DNA from: RYN-133 sp036497285
GTDB lineage: Bacteria > Actinomycetota > Actinomycetes > Mycobacteriales > Jatrophihabitantaceae
Length of the DNA: 64,000 nt
NCBI GenBank assembly: GCA_036497285.1
Contig: DASXJR010000044.1
Coordinates: forward strand, 4,837-68,836
Direction: 5' to 3'
Below the pieces are notes generated by a model. It was not told the DNA's origin and made no database searches. It saw only the letters and a list, made by a program, of their open reading frames with translations. Shown here in pieces: positions 8,327 to 16,863 of this stretch (position 1 is the first letter of the stretch; every line of letters starts with the position of its first letter). A program made the position numbers and the translations under genes.

Positions 8327-8374
8327 GGGTGCGCGAGTAGGACCTAGCGGCTCGCCGACCGAACCAAGGTGCTG

Positions 8375-9235
8375 TCAGTGCTTGCGGCGGCGCAGGATAA
8401 CCAGCAGCACGAGCAGCGCGGCGACGAGCGGGGCCAGGCGCTTGGCGATTGCCGGGCCGGCGTTCTCGAGCAGATCGATCGGCTCCACGTCCGCGGTGGG
8501 CAGTTGCCGTGGTCCCGCCTCCGCAGCGGCCGACTCGGCCGATTCCTCCCCGGCAGCGGGCGCGACAGCTCCGGCCGTCGCCTCGGCCGGCGCCGCTTCA
8601 GCAGGCGCCGGCTCAACAGGCGCTGTCACCGCCGCCGGGTCCGCCTTCTCGGCCGCCGCAGTCTTTTTCGCCGGGGCGGCCTTTTGAGCTGCCTTCTTGG
8701 CAGGAACCCTCTTCGCCGCAGCCTTGGCGGGCGCACTGGATCCCGCGGGCACGGCAGATGGTTCGGCAGGAGCCGCCGCGGCCGGGTCGCCGCCACCGGC
8801 CAGCTTGCCGGCCAGGCAGTCGGCGAACTGGCCGATCAGCTTGTTGCCCACGTCGACCATCACGCCGCGGCCGAACTGCGCGGGTTTGCCGGTGATGTCG
8901 AGATCGGTGACCACGTCGACCTTGGTCGCCCCGCCCTCGTCGGACAGCGTCGCGCTGACCTTGGCCGCCGCGGTGCCGTTGCCGCGGGCATCGCGACCCT
9001 GCGCGCTGATCATTGCCCGGTGCGTCGCTTCGTCCTTCTCGACGAAACTCGCCTTGCCCTTGTAGGTCAGTGCGATCGGGCCGAGCTTGACCTTCACTGT
9101 CCCGGTGAAGTCGTCACCGTCGATCGTGTCGAGTGCTGCTCCCGGCATGCACGTCACGACCTGCTCGATGTCGAGCAGCACCTTCCATGCTTCGTCGATG
9201 CCGACCGGGACGGTGAAGGAATGCTCGAGTTGCAA
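8375..9235 (-). CDS. coxG: CoxG-type SRPBCC protein with Lys/Ala-rich tail and C-terminal anchor
   Basis: CoxG proteins carry an SRPBCC (START-like) fold and are thought to recruit or stabilise CO dehydrogenase-type enzymes at the membrane. Residues 1-150 match the family from LEHSFTVPV onward, including the CMPGA motif. Residues 160-250 are an Ala/Lys/Pro/Glu-rich linker with several PAKK/AKKA units. Residues about 262-282 are a single transmembrane helix ending in RRRKH, a tail anchor. The start is TTG, one base past the coxM stop; no other start gives the conserved N-terminus. It is last in the form II cox operon. The histone-tail-like linker is unusual and may be just a flexible spacer. 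Confidence 0.85.
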   Translation of the reverse strand: MQLEHSFTVPVGIDEAWKVLLDIEQVVTCMPGAALDTIDGDDFTGTVKVKLGPIALTYKGKASFVEKDEATHRAMISAQGRDARGNGTAAAKVSATLSDEGGATKVDVVTDLDITGKPAQFGRGVMVDVGNKLIGQFADCLAGKLAGGGDPAAAAPAEPSAVPAGSSAPAKAAAKRVPAKKAAQKAAPAKKTAAAEKADPAAVTAPVEPAPAEAAPAEATAGAVAPAAGEESAESAAAEAGPRQLPTADVEPIDLLENAGPAIAKRLAPLVAALLVLLVILRRRKH

Positions 9236-9236
9236 C

Positions 9237-10094
9237 CTAGACTCCAGATGCCGTGAGGACTGCCCGCTTCGTCAATACCCGGGCCAGATGCTCACGGTAG
9301 TCCGCCTTGCCGGACAGATCACTCGGGGCGTTCGTGCCGTCGGCCGCATGCCGGCTGGCCGCGCCGACCGCCTCGGCGGAGGCCTCCGCGCCGGCCAACG
9401 CCGATTCGACCGCCCGCGCCCGCAGCGGGGTGGACCCCATGTTGGTCAACCCGATCCGGGCTTCGACGATCCCGCCGTTGGACCGATTGACCACCGCTGC
9501 GACCCCGACGATCGACCAGGCCTGCGCGACGCGGTTGAACTTCTCGTAGTGCGAACTCCACCCGTCCCCGAGCTTCGGCACCCTGATCGAGGTGAGGATC
9601 TCGTCGGGCGAGAGCGCGGTGGTCAGGTAGCCCTGGAAGAAGTCCGCGGCCGCGATGCGGCGCTCTCCGGACGGGCCCTGCGCCACGAACTCGCAGTCGA
9701 GCGCGAGCGCCACAGCGCCGAGATCGCCGGCCGGATCGGCGTGGGACAGCGCGCCGCCGAACGTGCCGCGGTGGCGCACCTGCGGATCGGCCACCGTGGC
9801 CGTCGCCTGGGCGATGACCGGCGCGTGCTGATGCACGAGCGCGTCGTGCAGTACCGCATCGTGCGTGGTCATCGCCCCGATGACGATCGCGTCGCCGTCG
9901 TCGCGCACGCCGCGCAGGTCGTTGATGCGGCCGACGTCCACGATCGTCGACGGCGAGGCCAGCCGCAGGCGTAATACCGGGATCAGCGACTGCCCACCGG
10001 CGAGGACCTTCGCGTCCTCGCCGGCCTCGGCCAGCGCCGAGACGGCGTCACTGACGGAGCGGGGCGCGGTGTACTCGAACGCGGCGGGAATCAC
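9237..10094 (-). CDS. coxM: Molybdenum hydroxylase FAD subunit (form II locus)
   Basis: A 285-aa medium subunit of a CoxSLM-type enzyme. It passes electrons from the iron-sulfur subunit through FAD to the acceptor. FAD-binding motifs are AGGQSLIP (about residues 32-39) and RHRGTFGGALSHADPAGD (about 105-122), and a CO-dehydrogenase flavoprotein C-terminal domain follows. The start is GTG, overlapping the coxL stop (GTGA). Order S-L-M is that of form II cox operons. A second FAD subunit is encoded at 61841-62716 in form I order. Confidence 0.9.
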   Translation of the reverse strand: MIPAAFEYTAPRSVSDAVSALAEAGEDAKVLAGGQSLIPVLRLRLASPSTIVDVGRINDLRGVRDDGDAIVIGAMTTHDAVLHDALVHQHAPVIAQATATVADPQVRHRGTFGGALSHADPAGDLGAVALALDCEFVAQGPSGERRIAAADFFQGYLTTALSPDEILTSIRVPKLGDGWSSHYEKFNRVAQAWSIVGVAAVVNRSNGGIVEARIGLTNMGSTPLRARAVESALAGAEASAEAVGAASRHAADGTNAPSDLSGKADYREHLARVLTKRAVLTASGV

Positions 10095-12529
10095 AGGGCA
10101 CCTCCGTCGGTCGTGGCGCCGCCGTAGGCGTTGGTGCCTTCCTCGGCACGTCCGGACTTCTCTTGGCCGTGGATGGCCCTCCACACCCGCTCGGGAGTGG
10201 CCGGCATCTGGATGTCGTTGACGCCGAACGGACGCACGGCATCGACGATCGCGTTCATCACGGCCGGCGTTGACGCGATCGTGCCGGCCTCGCCGACCCC
10301 CTTGACGCCGAGGTCGTTGTAGGTCGACGGTGTCACGTTGCGCTCGGCCGTGATTCCGGGCAGGTCCGCGGCCGACGGCGGCGTGTAGTCGACGAAGGTC
10401 CCAGTCGTCAGGTTGCCCGACTCGTCGTAGACGGCTTCCTCGTAGAGCGCCTGCGCAATGCCCTGCGCCACGCCGCCGTGCACCTGGCCTTCGATGATCG
10501 ACGGGTTGATCGGTTTGCCGACATCGTCCACGCACACGTACTTGCGGATCTTGGCGAAACCGGTCTCGGTGTCCACCTCGACCGCGCACAGGTGCGTGCC
10601 GTGCGGGAACGAGAAGTTGATCGGATCGTAGGTCGCGTCCGCGTCGAGCGACGGCTCGATGCCGTCCGGCAGGTTGTGTCCGAGGAAGGTCGCGAAGGCG
10701 ATCTCGCCCATCGACACGGACGAGCCCGGGGCGCCCTTCACGGTGAAGGAACCCTTCTCGAACTCGAGGTCGTCCTCGCTGGCCTCGAGCAGGTGCGCGG
10801 CGATCCTGCGCGCCTTCTCGACGACCTTCTCGGCAGCCTTGACCACGGCCGCGCCGCCGACGGCGAGCGACCGCGAGCCGTAGCTGTCGAGGCCCTTCGG
10901 CGACGACTGGGTGTCGCCGTGGAGGATCTCGATGTCCTCGAACGGAACACCGAGTTGATCGGCCACGATCTGGCTGAACGCGGTCTCATGCCCCTGCCCG
11001 TGCGGGCTGGTGCCGACGACGACCTCGACCTTGCCGGTTGCCAGCATGCGCACCGACGCGTTCTCCCAACCACCGGCGCCGAAGTTCAGCGACCCCAGCA
11101 CGCGGGAGGGAGCCAGCCCGCACATCTCGGTGAAGGTCGAGATGCCCAGGCCGAGCTGTACCGGATCCTTGCGATCACGCCGCTCGGCCCGCTCGCGCTG
11201 CAGGTCGTCCCACCCGAACAGTTGCAGCGCCTTGTCGGTGGCGGCGTCGTAGTCGCCGCTGTCGTAGGTGAGCCCCGCGACGGTGGTGAACGGGAACTCG
11301 TCGCGCTTGATCCAGTTCTTCCGACGCAGCTCCATCGGATCCATGCCCAGCTCGTGGGCGAGCTCGTCCATGATCCGCTCGACCGCGTACGTCGCTTCCG
11401 GGCGCCCGGCACCGCGGTACGCGTCCGTCGGCGTCTTCGTGGTGAAGACACCCTCACTGACGAATCGGTACGCGGCGAACTTGTAGATCGCGTTGTACAT
11501 GAACGCGCCGAGCACCGGCACGCTCGGACCGAACAGCCGGTTGTACGCGCCCATGTCGGCGTACAGGTGCACGTCCAGGCCGATGACCGTGCCGTCGCGC
11601 TTCGCGGTGAGCGTGATGTCCTGGATCTGGTCACGGCCGTGGTGCGCGGCGAGCAATGACTCAGATCGTGACTCGGTCCACTTCACCGGCTTGGTCAACG
11701 CGCGGGCGACCAGGGTGCACAGCACTTCCTCGGGCGTCACGGCGATCTTTCCGCCGAACCCGCCGCCGACGTCCGGGGCGATGACGCGGACCTTCTGCTC
11801 CGGGATGCCGAGGGTCACGCCGAGCAGCGTGCGCAGGATGTGCGGGATCTGCGTCGACGACCACATCGTGATGCCGTCGCCGACCGGCTGTACCACGGTG
11901 GACCGCGGCTCCATGAAGGACGGGATCAGTCGCTGCTGGATGAACCGTCGCTCGATCGTCACCTCGGCGGTGTCGAGCGCCTCTTGGATCGGTTCGCCGG
12001 TGCCTGCGGCGCCGGACTCGAACTCCCACGTGTAGATCTTGTTCGACTCGGTCGTGGGATGGACGAGGTCGGCGCCGTCCTTCAGCGCGGCCTCCATGTC
12101 GAGCACGGGGGGCAGCGGGTCGTAGTCGACCCCGATCGCCTCGAGCGCGTCCTGCGCCTCGTTCTTCGACCGCGCGGCGACAACGGCGACGATTTCGCCG
12201 GCGAAGTTGACCTGGTCGACGGCGATGCTCGGGGTGTTCGGGTTGACCAGACCGTCCGGCGCCCACGCGCAGGGCAGGCTCCCCTGGGCGTCCTTGAAGT
12301 CCTCGCCGGTGAAGACGCCGACCACGCCCGGACGGCCCTTGGCCTCGGCGGCGTCGATGCCGGTGATCCGCGCGTGCGCGACCGGGCTGCGCAGCATCGC
12401 GATGTGCAGCATGCCCGGCAGGGTCACGTTGTCGGTCCAGGTGGTGCGACCGGTGATGAGGTGGTGGTCTTCCTTGCGCCGACGCGACTGGCCGATCTCG
12501 GCGTCGGGACGGTCTTCGACGGCGGTCAT
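10091..12529 (-). CDS. coxL: Form II CoxL-like molybdenum hydroxylase large subunit
   Basis: An 812-aa catalytic subunit that binds the molybdopterin cytosine dinucleotide cofactor. The active-site loop reads AYRGAGR (about residue 370), the form II signature, instead of the AYXCSFR loop of bona fide CO dehydrogenase. The Cys that carries the Mo-S-Cu cluster in form I is therefore absent. DVGGGFGGK, the SPHGQGHET stretch and the GEAGT motif with the conserved catalytic Glu are present. Start is an ATG in an ATGA overlap with coxS. Some form II enzymes may act on other aldehydes or N-heterocycles; CO as substrate is doubtful. Confidence 0.92.
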   Translation of the reverse strand: MTAVEDRPDAEIGQSRRRKEDHHLITGRTTWTDNVTLPGMLHIAMLRSPVAHARITGIDAAEAKGRPGVVGVFTGEDFKDAQGSLPCAWAPDGLVNPNTPSIAVDQVNFAGEIVAVVAARSKNEAQDALEAIGVDYDPLPPVLDMEAALKDGADLVHPTTESNKIYTWEFESGAAGTGEPIQEALDTAEVTIERRFIQQRLIPSFMEPRSTVVQPVGDGITMWSSTQIPHILRTLLGVTLGIPEQKVRVIAPDVGGGFGGKIAVTPEEVLCTLVARALTKPVKWTESRSESLLAAHHGRDQIQDITLTAKRDGTVIGLDVHLYADMGAYNRLFGPSVPVLGAFMYNAIYKFAAYRFVSEGVFTTKTPTDAYRGAGRPEATYAVERIMDELAHELGMDPMELRRKNWIKRDEFPFTTVAGLTYDSGDYDAATDKALQLFGWDDLQRERAERRDRKDPVQLGLGISTFTEMCGLAPSRVLGSLNFGAGGWENASVRMLATGKVEVVVGTSPHGQGHETAFSQIVADQLGVPFEDIEILHGDTQSSPKGLDSYGSRSLAVGGAAVVKAAEKVVEKARRIAAHLLEASEDDLEFEKGSFTVKGAPGSSVSMGEIAFATFLGHNLPDGIEPSLDADATYDPINFSFPHGTHLCAVEVDTETGFAKIRKYVCVDDVGKPINPSIIEGQVHGGVAQGIAQALYEEAVYDESGNLTTGTFVDYTPPSAADLPGITAERNVTPSTYNDLGVKGVGEAGTIASTPAVMNAIVDAVRPFGVNDIQMPATPERVWRAIHGQEKSGRAEEGTNAYGGATTDGGAL

Positions 12530-12990
12530 GCCTTGGCCCCCGCGGCCTGCTGGACAGCCCGGACGATGTTCACGTAGCCGGTGCAACGGCACAGGTTGCC
12601 CTCGAGGCCCTGCCGGATCTCGTCCTCGCTGGGGTTCGGGTTGTTCTTGAGCAGATCGCGAGCGGCCATGATCATGCCCGGGGTGCAGAACCCGCACTGC
12701 AGCGCGTGGTTGTCGTGGAAGGCCTGCTGCATGGGGTGCAGCGTGCCGTTCGCGGCCAGCCCCTCGATGGTGGTGACCTCGCTGCCGTCGGTCTGGACGG
12801 CCAGCACGGAGCAGCTCTTCACGCTCTGCCCGTCGAGATCGACAGTGCACGCCCCGCAGTTGCTCGTGTCGCAGCCGACGACCGTCCCGACTTTGCCGAC
12901 CTGCTCACGCAGGTAGTGCACGAGCAGCGTGCGCGGCTCGACCTCGTCGGAATAAGACACCCCGTCGACCTTGACGTTGATCTTCGTCAT
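12526..12990 (-). CDS. coxS: Two-[2Fe-2S] small subunit (form II locus)
   Basis: A 154-aa electron-transfer subunit. The N-terminal plant-ferredoxin-type cluster uses CDTSNCGAC plus a later Cys (KSCSVLA). The C-terminal helical domain binds the second cluster with CGFCTPG and CRCTG. The ATG giving MTKINVKVDG was chosen because GGAGG sits 5 nt upstream; a TTG five codons earlier lies inside that ribosome-binding site. A 94-bp gap separates it from xdhC upstream, so an internal promoter is possible. It is followed directly by coxL and coxM. Confidence 0.92.
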   Translation of the reverse strand: MTKINVKVDGVSYSDEVEPRTLLVHYLREQVGKVGTVVGCDTSNCGACTVDLDGQSVKSCSVLAVQTDGSEVTTIEGLAANGTLHPMQQAFHDNHALQCGFCTPGMIMAARDLLKNNPNPSEDEIRQGLEGNLCRCTGYVNIVRAVQQAAGAKA

Positions 12991-13084
12991 CGCGCCTCCA
13001 AGCAAGCCGGTATCACCCGGGACGCTATCGCCATGTGACCGCGATTACGACACTGCATTTAGGCTGCAGCGAAGCGGGATGTCC

Positions 13085-14203
13085 TTACGCTGCTGGAGAT
13101 CCGCTGTTGCGGTGAATTGGACCATCGCTCACCCGCAATTGCGCCCCGGAGCCGCCCCATCGTGTCGCGACGATCTCGGCCGCGATCGACACCGCGGTCT
13201 CCTCCGGAGTGCGCGCGCCGACGTCCAGTCCGATCGGAGCATGCAACCGCATCAGTTCGGCGTCGGTAAGGCCGAGTTCCCTGAGCCGTTTCACGCGGTC
13301 GTCGTGGGTGCGGCGCGAGCCCATGGCCCCGATGTAGGCCACCGGCTTGCGCAGCGCGATCTCGAGCAGGGGGACGTCGAACTTCGGGTCATGGGTGAGC
13401 ACGCACAGCACAGTGCGCTCGTCGACCTCGGTCTTGGCGAGGTAGCGGTGCGGCCACTCGACGACGACCTCGTCGGCGTCCGGGAACCGCTTCCTGGTCG
13501 CGAAGGTCTCCCGCGCGTCGCACACCGTGACGTAGTAGCCGAGGAACGACCCGATCCGGGCCACCGCCGCGGCGAAGTCGATCGCCCCGAAGACGATCAT
13601 GCGCGGCTTCGGCGCGTAGGACGACACGAAAACCGCGATGTCATCGAGACGGCGCTCGCCGTGCGGGCCGTAGTGGACGGTCGCGGTGGTGCCCTGTACT
13701 AGCAGGCCCCGGGTGTCGTCGCGTACCGCGTCGTCGAGCCGGTCGGAACCGAGCGTGCCGGATGTCCCGTCGGGACGGACGACCAACCGCCGCCCGACCA
13801 GCTGGTCGTCGCCGCTGATCACGGTGGCGACCGCTACCGGACGGCCGTGCCCGATGTCGTCGGCCACCGAGCCCAGCTCGGGGAAGGTTTCGCGGTTCAC
13901 CTGCTCGACAAAGACGTCGATGATGCCGCCGCAGGTGAGCCCCACAGCGAACGCATCGTCGTCGCCCACCCCGTATCGCTGCAGCACTGGTGCGCCGTCG
14001 TCACGAGACGCCTCGGCGAGCTCGTAGACCGCGCCTTCCACGCAGCCGCCGGACACGCTGCCGACCGCGGTGCCGTCGGGACCGACGAGCATGGCCGCGC
14101 CTGGCTGGCGCGGCGAGGACTTCCAGGTTCCGACCACCGTGCCGATGCCGACGGTGTCGCCGGATTCCCACCAGCGCGCTAGATCGGTGATGACATCACG
14201 CAC
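13085..14203 (-). CDS. XdhC/CoxI-family cofactor maturation protein
   Basis: A 372-aa member of the family that binds molybdenum cofactor and promotes its sulfuration and insertion into xanthine dehydrogenase-type enzymes. The N-terminal XdhC domain holds GTWKSSPRQPGA and SGGCVEGAV (about residues 51-59), with the conserved Cys. The Rossmann C-terminal domain starts at PKPRMIVFGAIDFAAAV; the usual GxGxxA loop reads GAIDFA here. It ends with the family motif YIGAMGSRRTHDDR. The GTG start overlaps the end of the coxE-like gene by 8 nt. Location between coxE and coxSLM fits maturation of the form II enzyme. Confidence 0.88.
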   Translation of the reverse strand: MRDVITDLARWWESGDTVGIGTVVGTWKSSPRQPGAAMLVGPDGTAVGSVSGGCVEGAVYELAEASRDDGAPVLQRYGVGDDDAFAVGLTCGGIIDVFVEQVNRETFPELGSVADDIGHGRPVAVATVISGDDQLVGRRLVVRPDGTSGTLGSDRLDDAVRDDTRGLLVQGTTATVHYGPHGERRLDDIAVFVSSYAPKPRMIVFGAIDFAAAVARIGSFLGYYVTVCDARETFATRKRFPDADEVVVEWPHRYLAKTEVDERTVLCVLTHDPKFDVPLLEIALRKPVAYIGAMGSRRTHDDRVKRLRELGLTDAELMRLHAPIGLDVGARTPEETAVSIAAEIVATRWGGSGAQLRVSDGPIHRNSGSPAA

Positions 14204-15314
14204 GTGCGATCACCTCCACAAGCTGCCTCAGCGACTCGAGCGAGTGCCCCGCAATCAGTTCGTCGAGGTGAGGCAGGGCCGCCACCATACCTCCGGTGAT
14301 CGGGGCGAAGCCGCGCTTGCCTCGGTGCGGGTTGACCCAGACCACAAGGTGGGCCAGCCGGGCCAGGCGCTGCATCTGGTCTCCGAGCAGCGCCGCGTCG
14401 CCGCGCTCCCAGCCGTCGCTCGCGATCACCACGACCGCACCGCGAGCGGTACCGCGCTGACCCCACAGGTCGAGGAAGGCCTGCAGCGCCTCGCCGAGCC
14501 GGGTGCCGCCGCTCCAGTCCGGAATCGCGTTCCCGGCCGCGGTCAGCGCGAGGTCGGGGTCGCGCAGCCGCAGCTGCCGGGTGACGCGGGTGAGCCGGGT
14601 ACCCAGCGTGAATACCTCGGTGGTGGCAGGGTTGGCGCGCACCGCCGCGTGGCCGAAGCGCAGCAACGCGTCGGCGTACGGCGCCATCGAGCCACTGACG
14701 TCGAGCAGCAACACCAGCCGGCGAGGCTTTTCGCGCCGCCCGGTGTAGCGCAGCGCGCCCGGCTCGCCACCGTCCTTGAGCAGCTGGCGCACGGTACGGC
14801 GCACGTCGATGCGGTCGGTGCCGCGCGGACTGCGCCGCAGGGTGCGCCGTTTGCCCACCCGCGGTGCGAGCAGCGCGATCAGCCGGTGCACCTCGTCGCG
14901 CTGTTCACCGGACAGCTCGGCCAGATCGCGATGGCGCAGGATCTCGGTGTCGCTCGCGGCGGTGCGCAGCACCTCGTCGTCGTCCTCGTTCTGCCGGCCC
15001 TGCTCGCTGCGGTCGAGTCGTGCGACGGGGGTCAGCTCCTGCTTCGGCGCGGCATTGCGCACCGGCGCGGGCAGTGTGGGCCGTGTCCCGCGGAACCACA
15101 TGTCGAACAGCGCGTCGAAGCGGGGCAGGTCGTCGGGCTCGGAGCACAGCGCGACCCGGGTGGCCCAGTACACGTCGTCCGCGCGTCCCGGGTCGATCTG
15201 GGCGAGCGCGGTGATCGCCGTGGTCAGTCGGAACCGGTCGGCGTTCACCCCGGCAGCACGCAGCGCTCGCGCGAATCCCGTGAGCGAGCCGACCACTTCC
15301 TCGCGAGTGGTCAT
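14196..15314 (-). CDS. coxE: CoxE-like von Willebrand factor A protein
   Basis: A 372-aa protein with a C-terminal VWA domain. The MIDAS site is visible as DVSGS (about residue 205), SGGTRLGEAL and ASDGWERGD, so metal binding should be intact. In carboxidotrophs, CoxE works with the AAA ATPase CoxD to build the copper-bearing active site of CO dehydrogenase; MoxR/VWA pairs act as remodelling machines in general. Here it is paired with coxD 49 bp upstream. Since the adjacent coxL is form II and lacks the Cu-binding Cys, the pair may instead serve the form I enzyme encoded at 61841 onward. The ATG start lies in a repeat-like sequence. Confidence 0.85.
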   Translation of the reverse strand: MTTREEVVGSLTGFARALRAAGVNADRFRLTTAITALAQIDPGRADDVYWATRVALCSEPDDLPRFDALFDMWFRGTRPTLPAPVRNAAPKQELTPVARLDRSEQGRQNEDDDEVLRTAASDTEILRHRDLAELSGEQRDEVHRLIALLAPRVGKRRTLRRSPRGTDRIDVRRTVRQLLKDGGEPGALRYTGRREKPRRLVLLLDVSGSMAPYADALLRFGHAAVRANPATTEVFTLGTRLTRVTRQLRLRDPDLALTAAGNAIPDWSGGTRLGEALQAFLDLWGQRGTARGAVVVIASDGWERGDAALLGDQMQRLARLAHLVVWVNPHRGKRGFAPITGGMVAALPHLDELIAGHSLESLRQLVEVIARA

Positions 15315-15344
15315 TCATGCCTCGAGTGGCCACTTATGTGACCA
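15304..15344. repeat. Degenerate half-element at the coxE start
   Basis: CGAGTGGTCATTC (from 15304) recurs as CGAGTGGCCACTT (from 15323), a 19-nt period, and is followed by the inverted half-words GCCACT and TGACCA. It covers the coxE start codon and lies 20 bp downstream of the coxD stop. It resembles the sequence at 8181-8227 and is probably a decayed or minimal relative of the four-word elements. Confidence 0.35.
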
Positions 15345-15363
15345 ATTGCGGGACGGGGTGGGG

Positions 15364-16245
15364 TCATGCCAGGTTGGCCATCAGCGACGGGAGGAGGTCG
15401 CGCTCGACGCGGACTTGATCCTCGTGGTACTTGACCGCGGCGCCCATCGTGGCGATGGCGCGAGTGCCGTCGAGGCGGTCCGATCCGAGCACGTGCAGCG
15501 CCTGCGTCCAGTCGATGGTCTCGGCGACGCCGGGCGGTTTGAGCAGGTCGGCGGCGCGCAGCCCGCCCACGACGGCTGCGACGTCGCGGGCCAACTGCTG
15601 GCTGACGTCGGGGATGTGCCGCACCACGATCTCGACCTCGCGCTCGAAGGTGGGGTGCGCGACCCAGTGGTACAGGCAGCGCCGCTTCAGCGCGTCGTGC
15701 ACCTCCCGCGTGCGGTTGGACGTCAGCACGACCAGCGGCGGCTCGCTCGCCCGGAGCGTTCCCAGTTCCGGGATCGTCACCGCGTTCTCGGACAGCACCT
15801 CGAGAAGGAACGCCTCGAATTCGTCGTCGGCGCGATCGATCTCATCGACCAGCAGCACGCACGGCGTGTTCTCCAGCGCGTGCAGGATCGGGCGCGCCAC
15901 CAGGAATCGCCGGTCGTAGAGCGAGGCCTCGAGTTGCGCGCGGTCGTCGGACGCCAGGTTGTCGCCGGCCGCACGCAGGTGCAGTACCTGGCGCGGGAAG
16001 TCCCAGTCGTAGAGCGCCTGGCTGGCGTCGATGCCCTCGTAGCACTGCAGGCGGACGAGCGGAGCCTCGGTGATCGTCGCGAGCGCCTGAGCCAGCGCCG
16101 TCTTGCCCACCCCCGGGTCGCCTTCGAGGAACAGCGGACGCGCCAGCCGCATGGCGAGGTAGGCGGCGGTCGCGACGCCCTCGTCCGGCAGGTATCCCGC
16201 GTTGTCGAGGGCGCGGCCGACGGAGTCAGGGTCCGGGAACGTCAT
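15364..16245 (-). CDS. coxD: CoxD-like MoxR-family AAA+ ATPase
   Basis: A 293-aa cytosolic AAA+ ATPase. Walker A is GDPGVGKTALA (about residues 42-52), Walker B is CVLLVDEIDRAD (about 131-142), and the sensor region LTSNRTREVHDALKRRCLYH follows. CoxD unfolds or remodels the CO dehydrogenase apo-enzyme to install the sulfur and copper of the active site. It is first in the minus-strand cox run coxD-coxE-xdhC-coxSLM-coxG. The ATG (MTFPDP) was chosen by family N-terminus. Its start lies 45 bp from the divergent MobA-like gene. Confidence 0.88.
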   Translation of the reverse strand: MTFPDPDSVGRALDNAGYLPDEGVATAAYLAMRLARPLFLEGDPGVGKTALAQALATITEAPLVRLQCYEGIDASQALYDWDFPRQVLHLRAAGDNLASDDRAQLEASLYDRRFLVARPILHALENTPCVLLVDEIDRADDEFEAFLLEVLSENAVTIPELGTLRASEPPLVVLTSNRTREVHDALKRRCLYHWVAHPTFEREVEIVVRHIPDVSQQLARDVAAVVGGLRAADLLKPPGVAETIDWTQALHVLGSDRLDGTRAIATMGAAVKYHEDQVRVERDLLPSLMANLA

Positions 16246-16290
16246 GTAATGAGCATCCTCGATGCTGGTTACGCGCGCATACTCGCCTAC

Positions 16291-16848
16291 GTGCCTGTCC
16301 TCGCCGGAGCCGTCCTCGCGGCGGGGTCCGGTACCCGGATGGGACGGCCGAAGGCCGAGGTCGTGATAGCCGGCACCCGCCTGCTCGATCGCGCGATCGG
16401 AGTGCTGCGGGACGGCGGGTGCGACCCGGTGTTCGCGGTGGTGCGCACCGGCACGGCCGTGTCCGGCGCACATGCGGTGGTCAACCCGGACCCGGACCGC
16501 GGCATGCGGTCCTCGCTCGAACTGGTCGTCGAAGCGGCCGCGGGATGTGATGCCCTGGCTGTCCTGCTGGTCGACACCCCCGGGATCGGTGCCGCTGCCG
16601 TGCGGACCGTGCTGACCCATTGGCGGCCGGGACGGATCGTGCTGGCGCGCTACGCGGACGGCCGGCGTGGCCATCCCACGATGATGGCGCCGGCGCAGTG
16701 GGGTGCCGCGCTCGTCGACGCGGGGCCGGACGAGGGCGCGCGGGCCCTGCTCGCCGCCCGTCCCGAACTCGTCGACGCGGTCGACGTCCCGGGTGACGCG
16801 GCGGATCTCGACACTCCGGACGATCTCACCGGGTGGGTCGCGCGGTAA
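16291..16848 (+). CDS. MobA-like nucleotidyltransferase for molybdenum cofactor
   Basis: A 185-aa NTP-transferase. The N-terminal motif LAAGSGTRMGRPKAEV is the nucleotide-binding signature of MobA/MocA enzymes, and LLVDTPG and RRGHPTMM follow. MocA makes molybdopterin cytosine dinucleotide, the cofactor form used by CoxL, and the neighbouring cox genes fit that role. The GTG at 16291 gives the usual short lead before the signature, and CATACT sits 7 nt upstream as a leaderless -10. An ATG at 16249 (14 residues longer) is possible but lies only 4 nt from the divergent coxD start. The CTP versus GTP preference cannot be fixed by eye. Confidence 0.82.
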   Translation: MPVLAGAVLAAGSGTRMGRPKAEVVIAGTRLLDRAIGVLRDGGCDPVFAVVRTGTAVSGAHAVVNPDPDRGMRSSLELVVEAAAGCDALAVLLVDTPGIGAAAVRTVLTHWRPGRIVLARYADGRRGHPTMMAPAQWGAALVDAGPDEGARALLAARPELVDAVDVPGDAADLDTPDDLTGWVAR

Positions 16849-16863
16849 CGCCCGCGCGGTCGA

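Noticed and set aside
14196..16245. MoxR-type ATPase plus VWA protein as a defence (MoxR-vWA) system
   Set aside because: They sit in one run with xdhC and coxSLM and match CoxD and CoxE, so enzyme maturation explains them.
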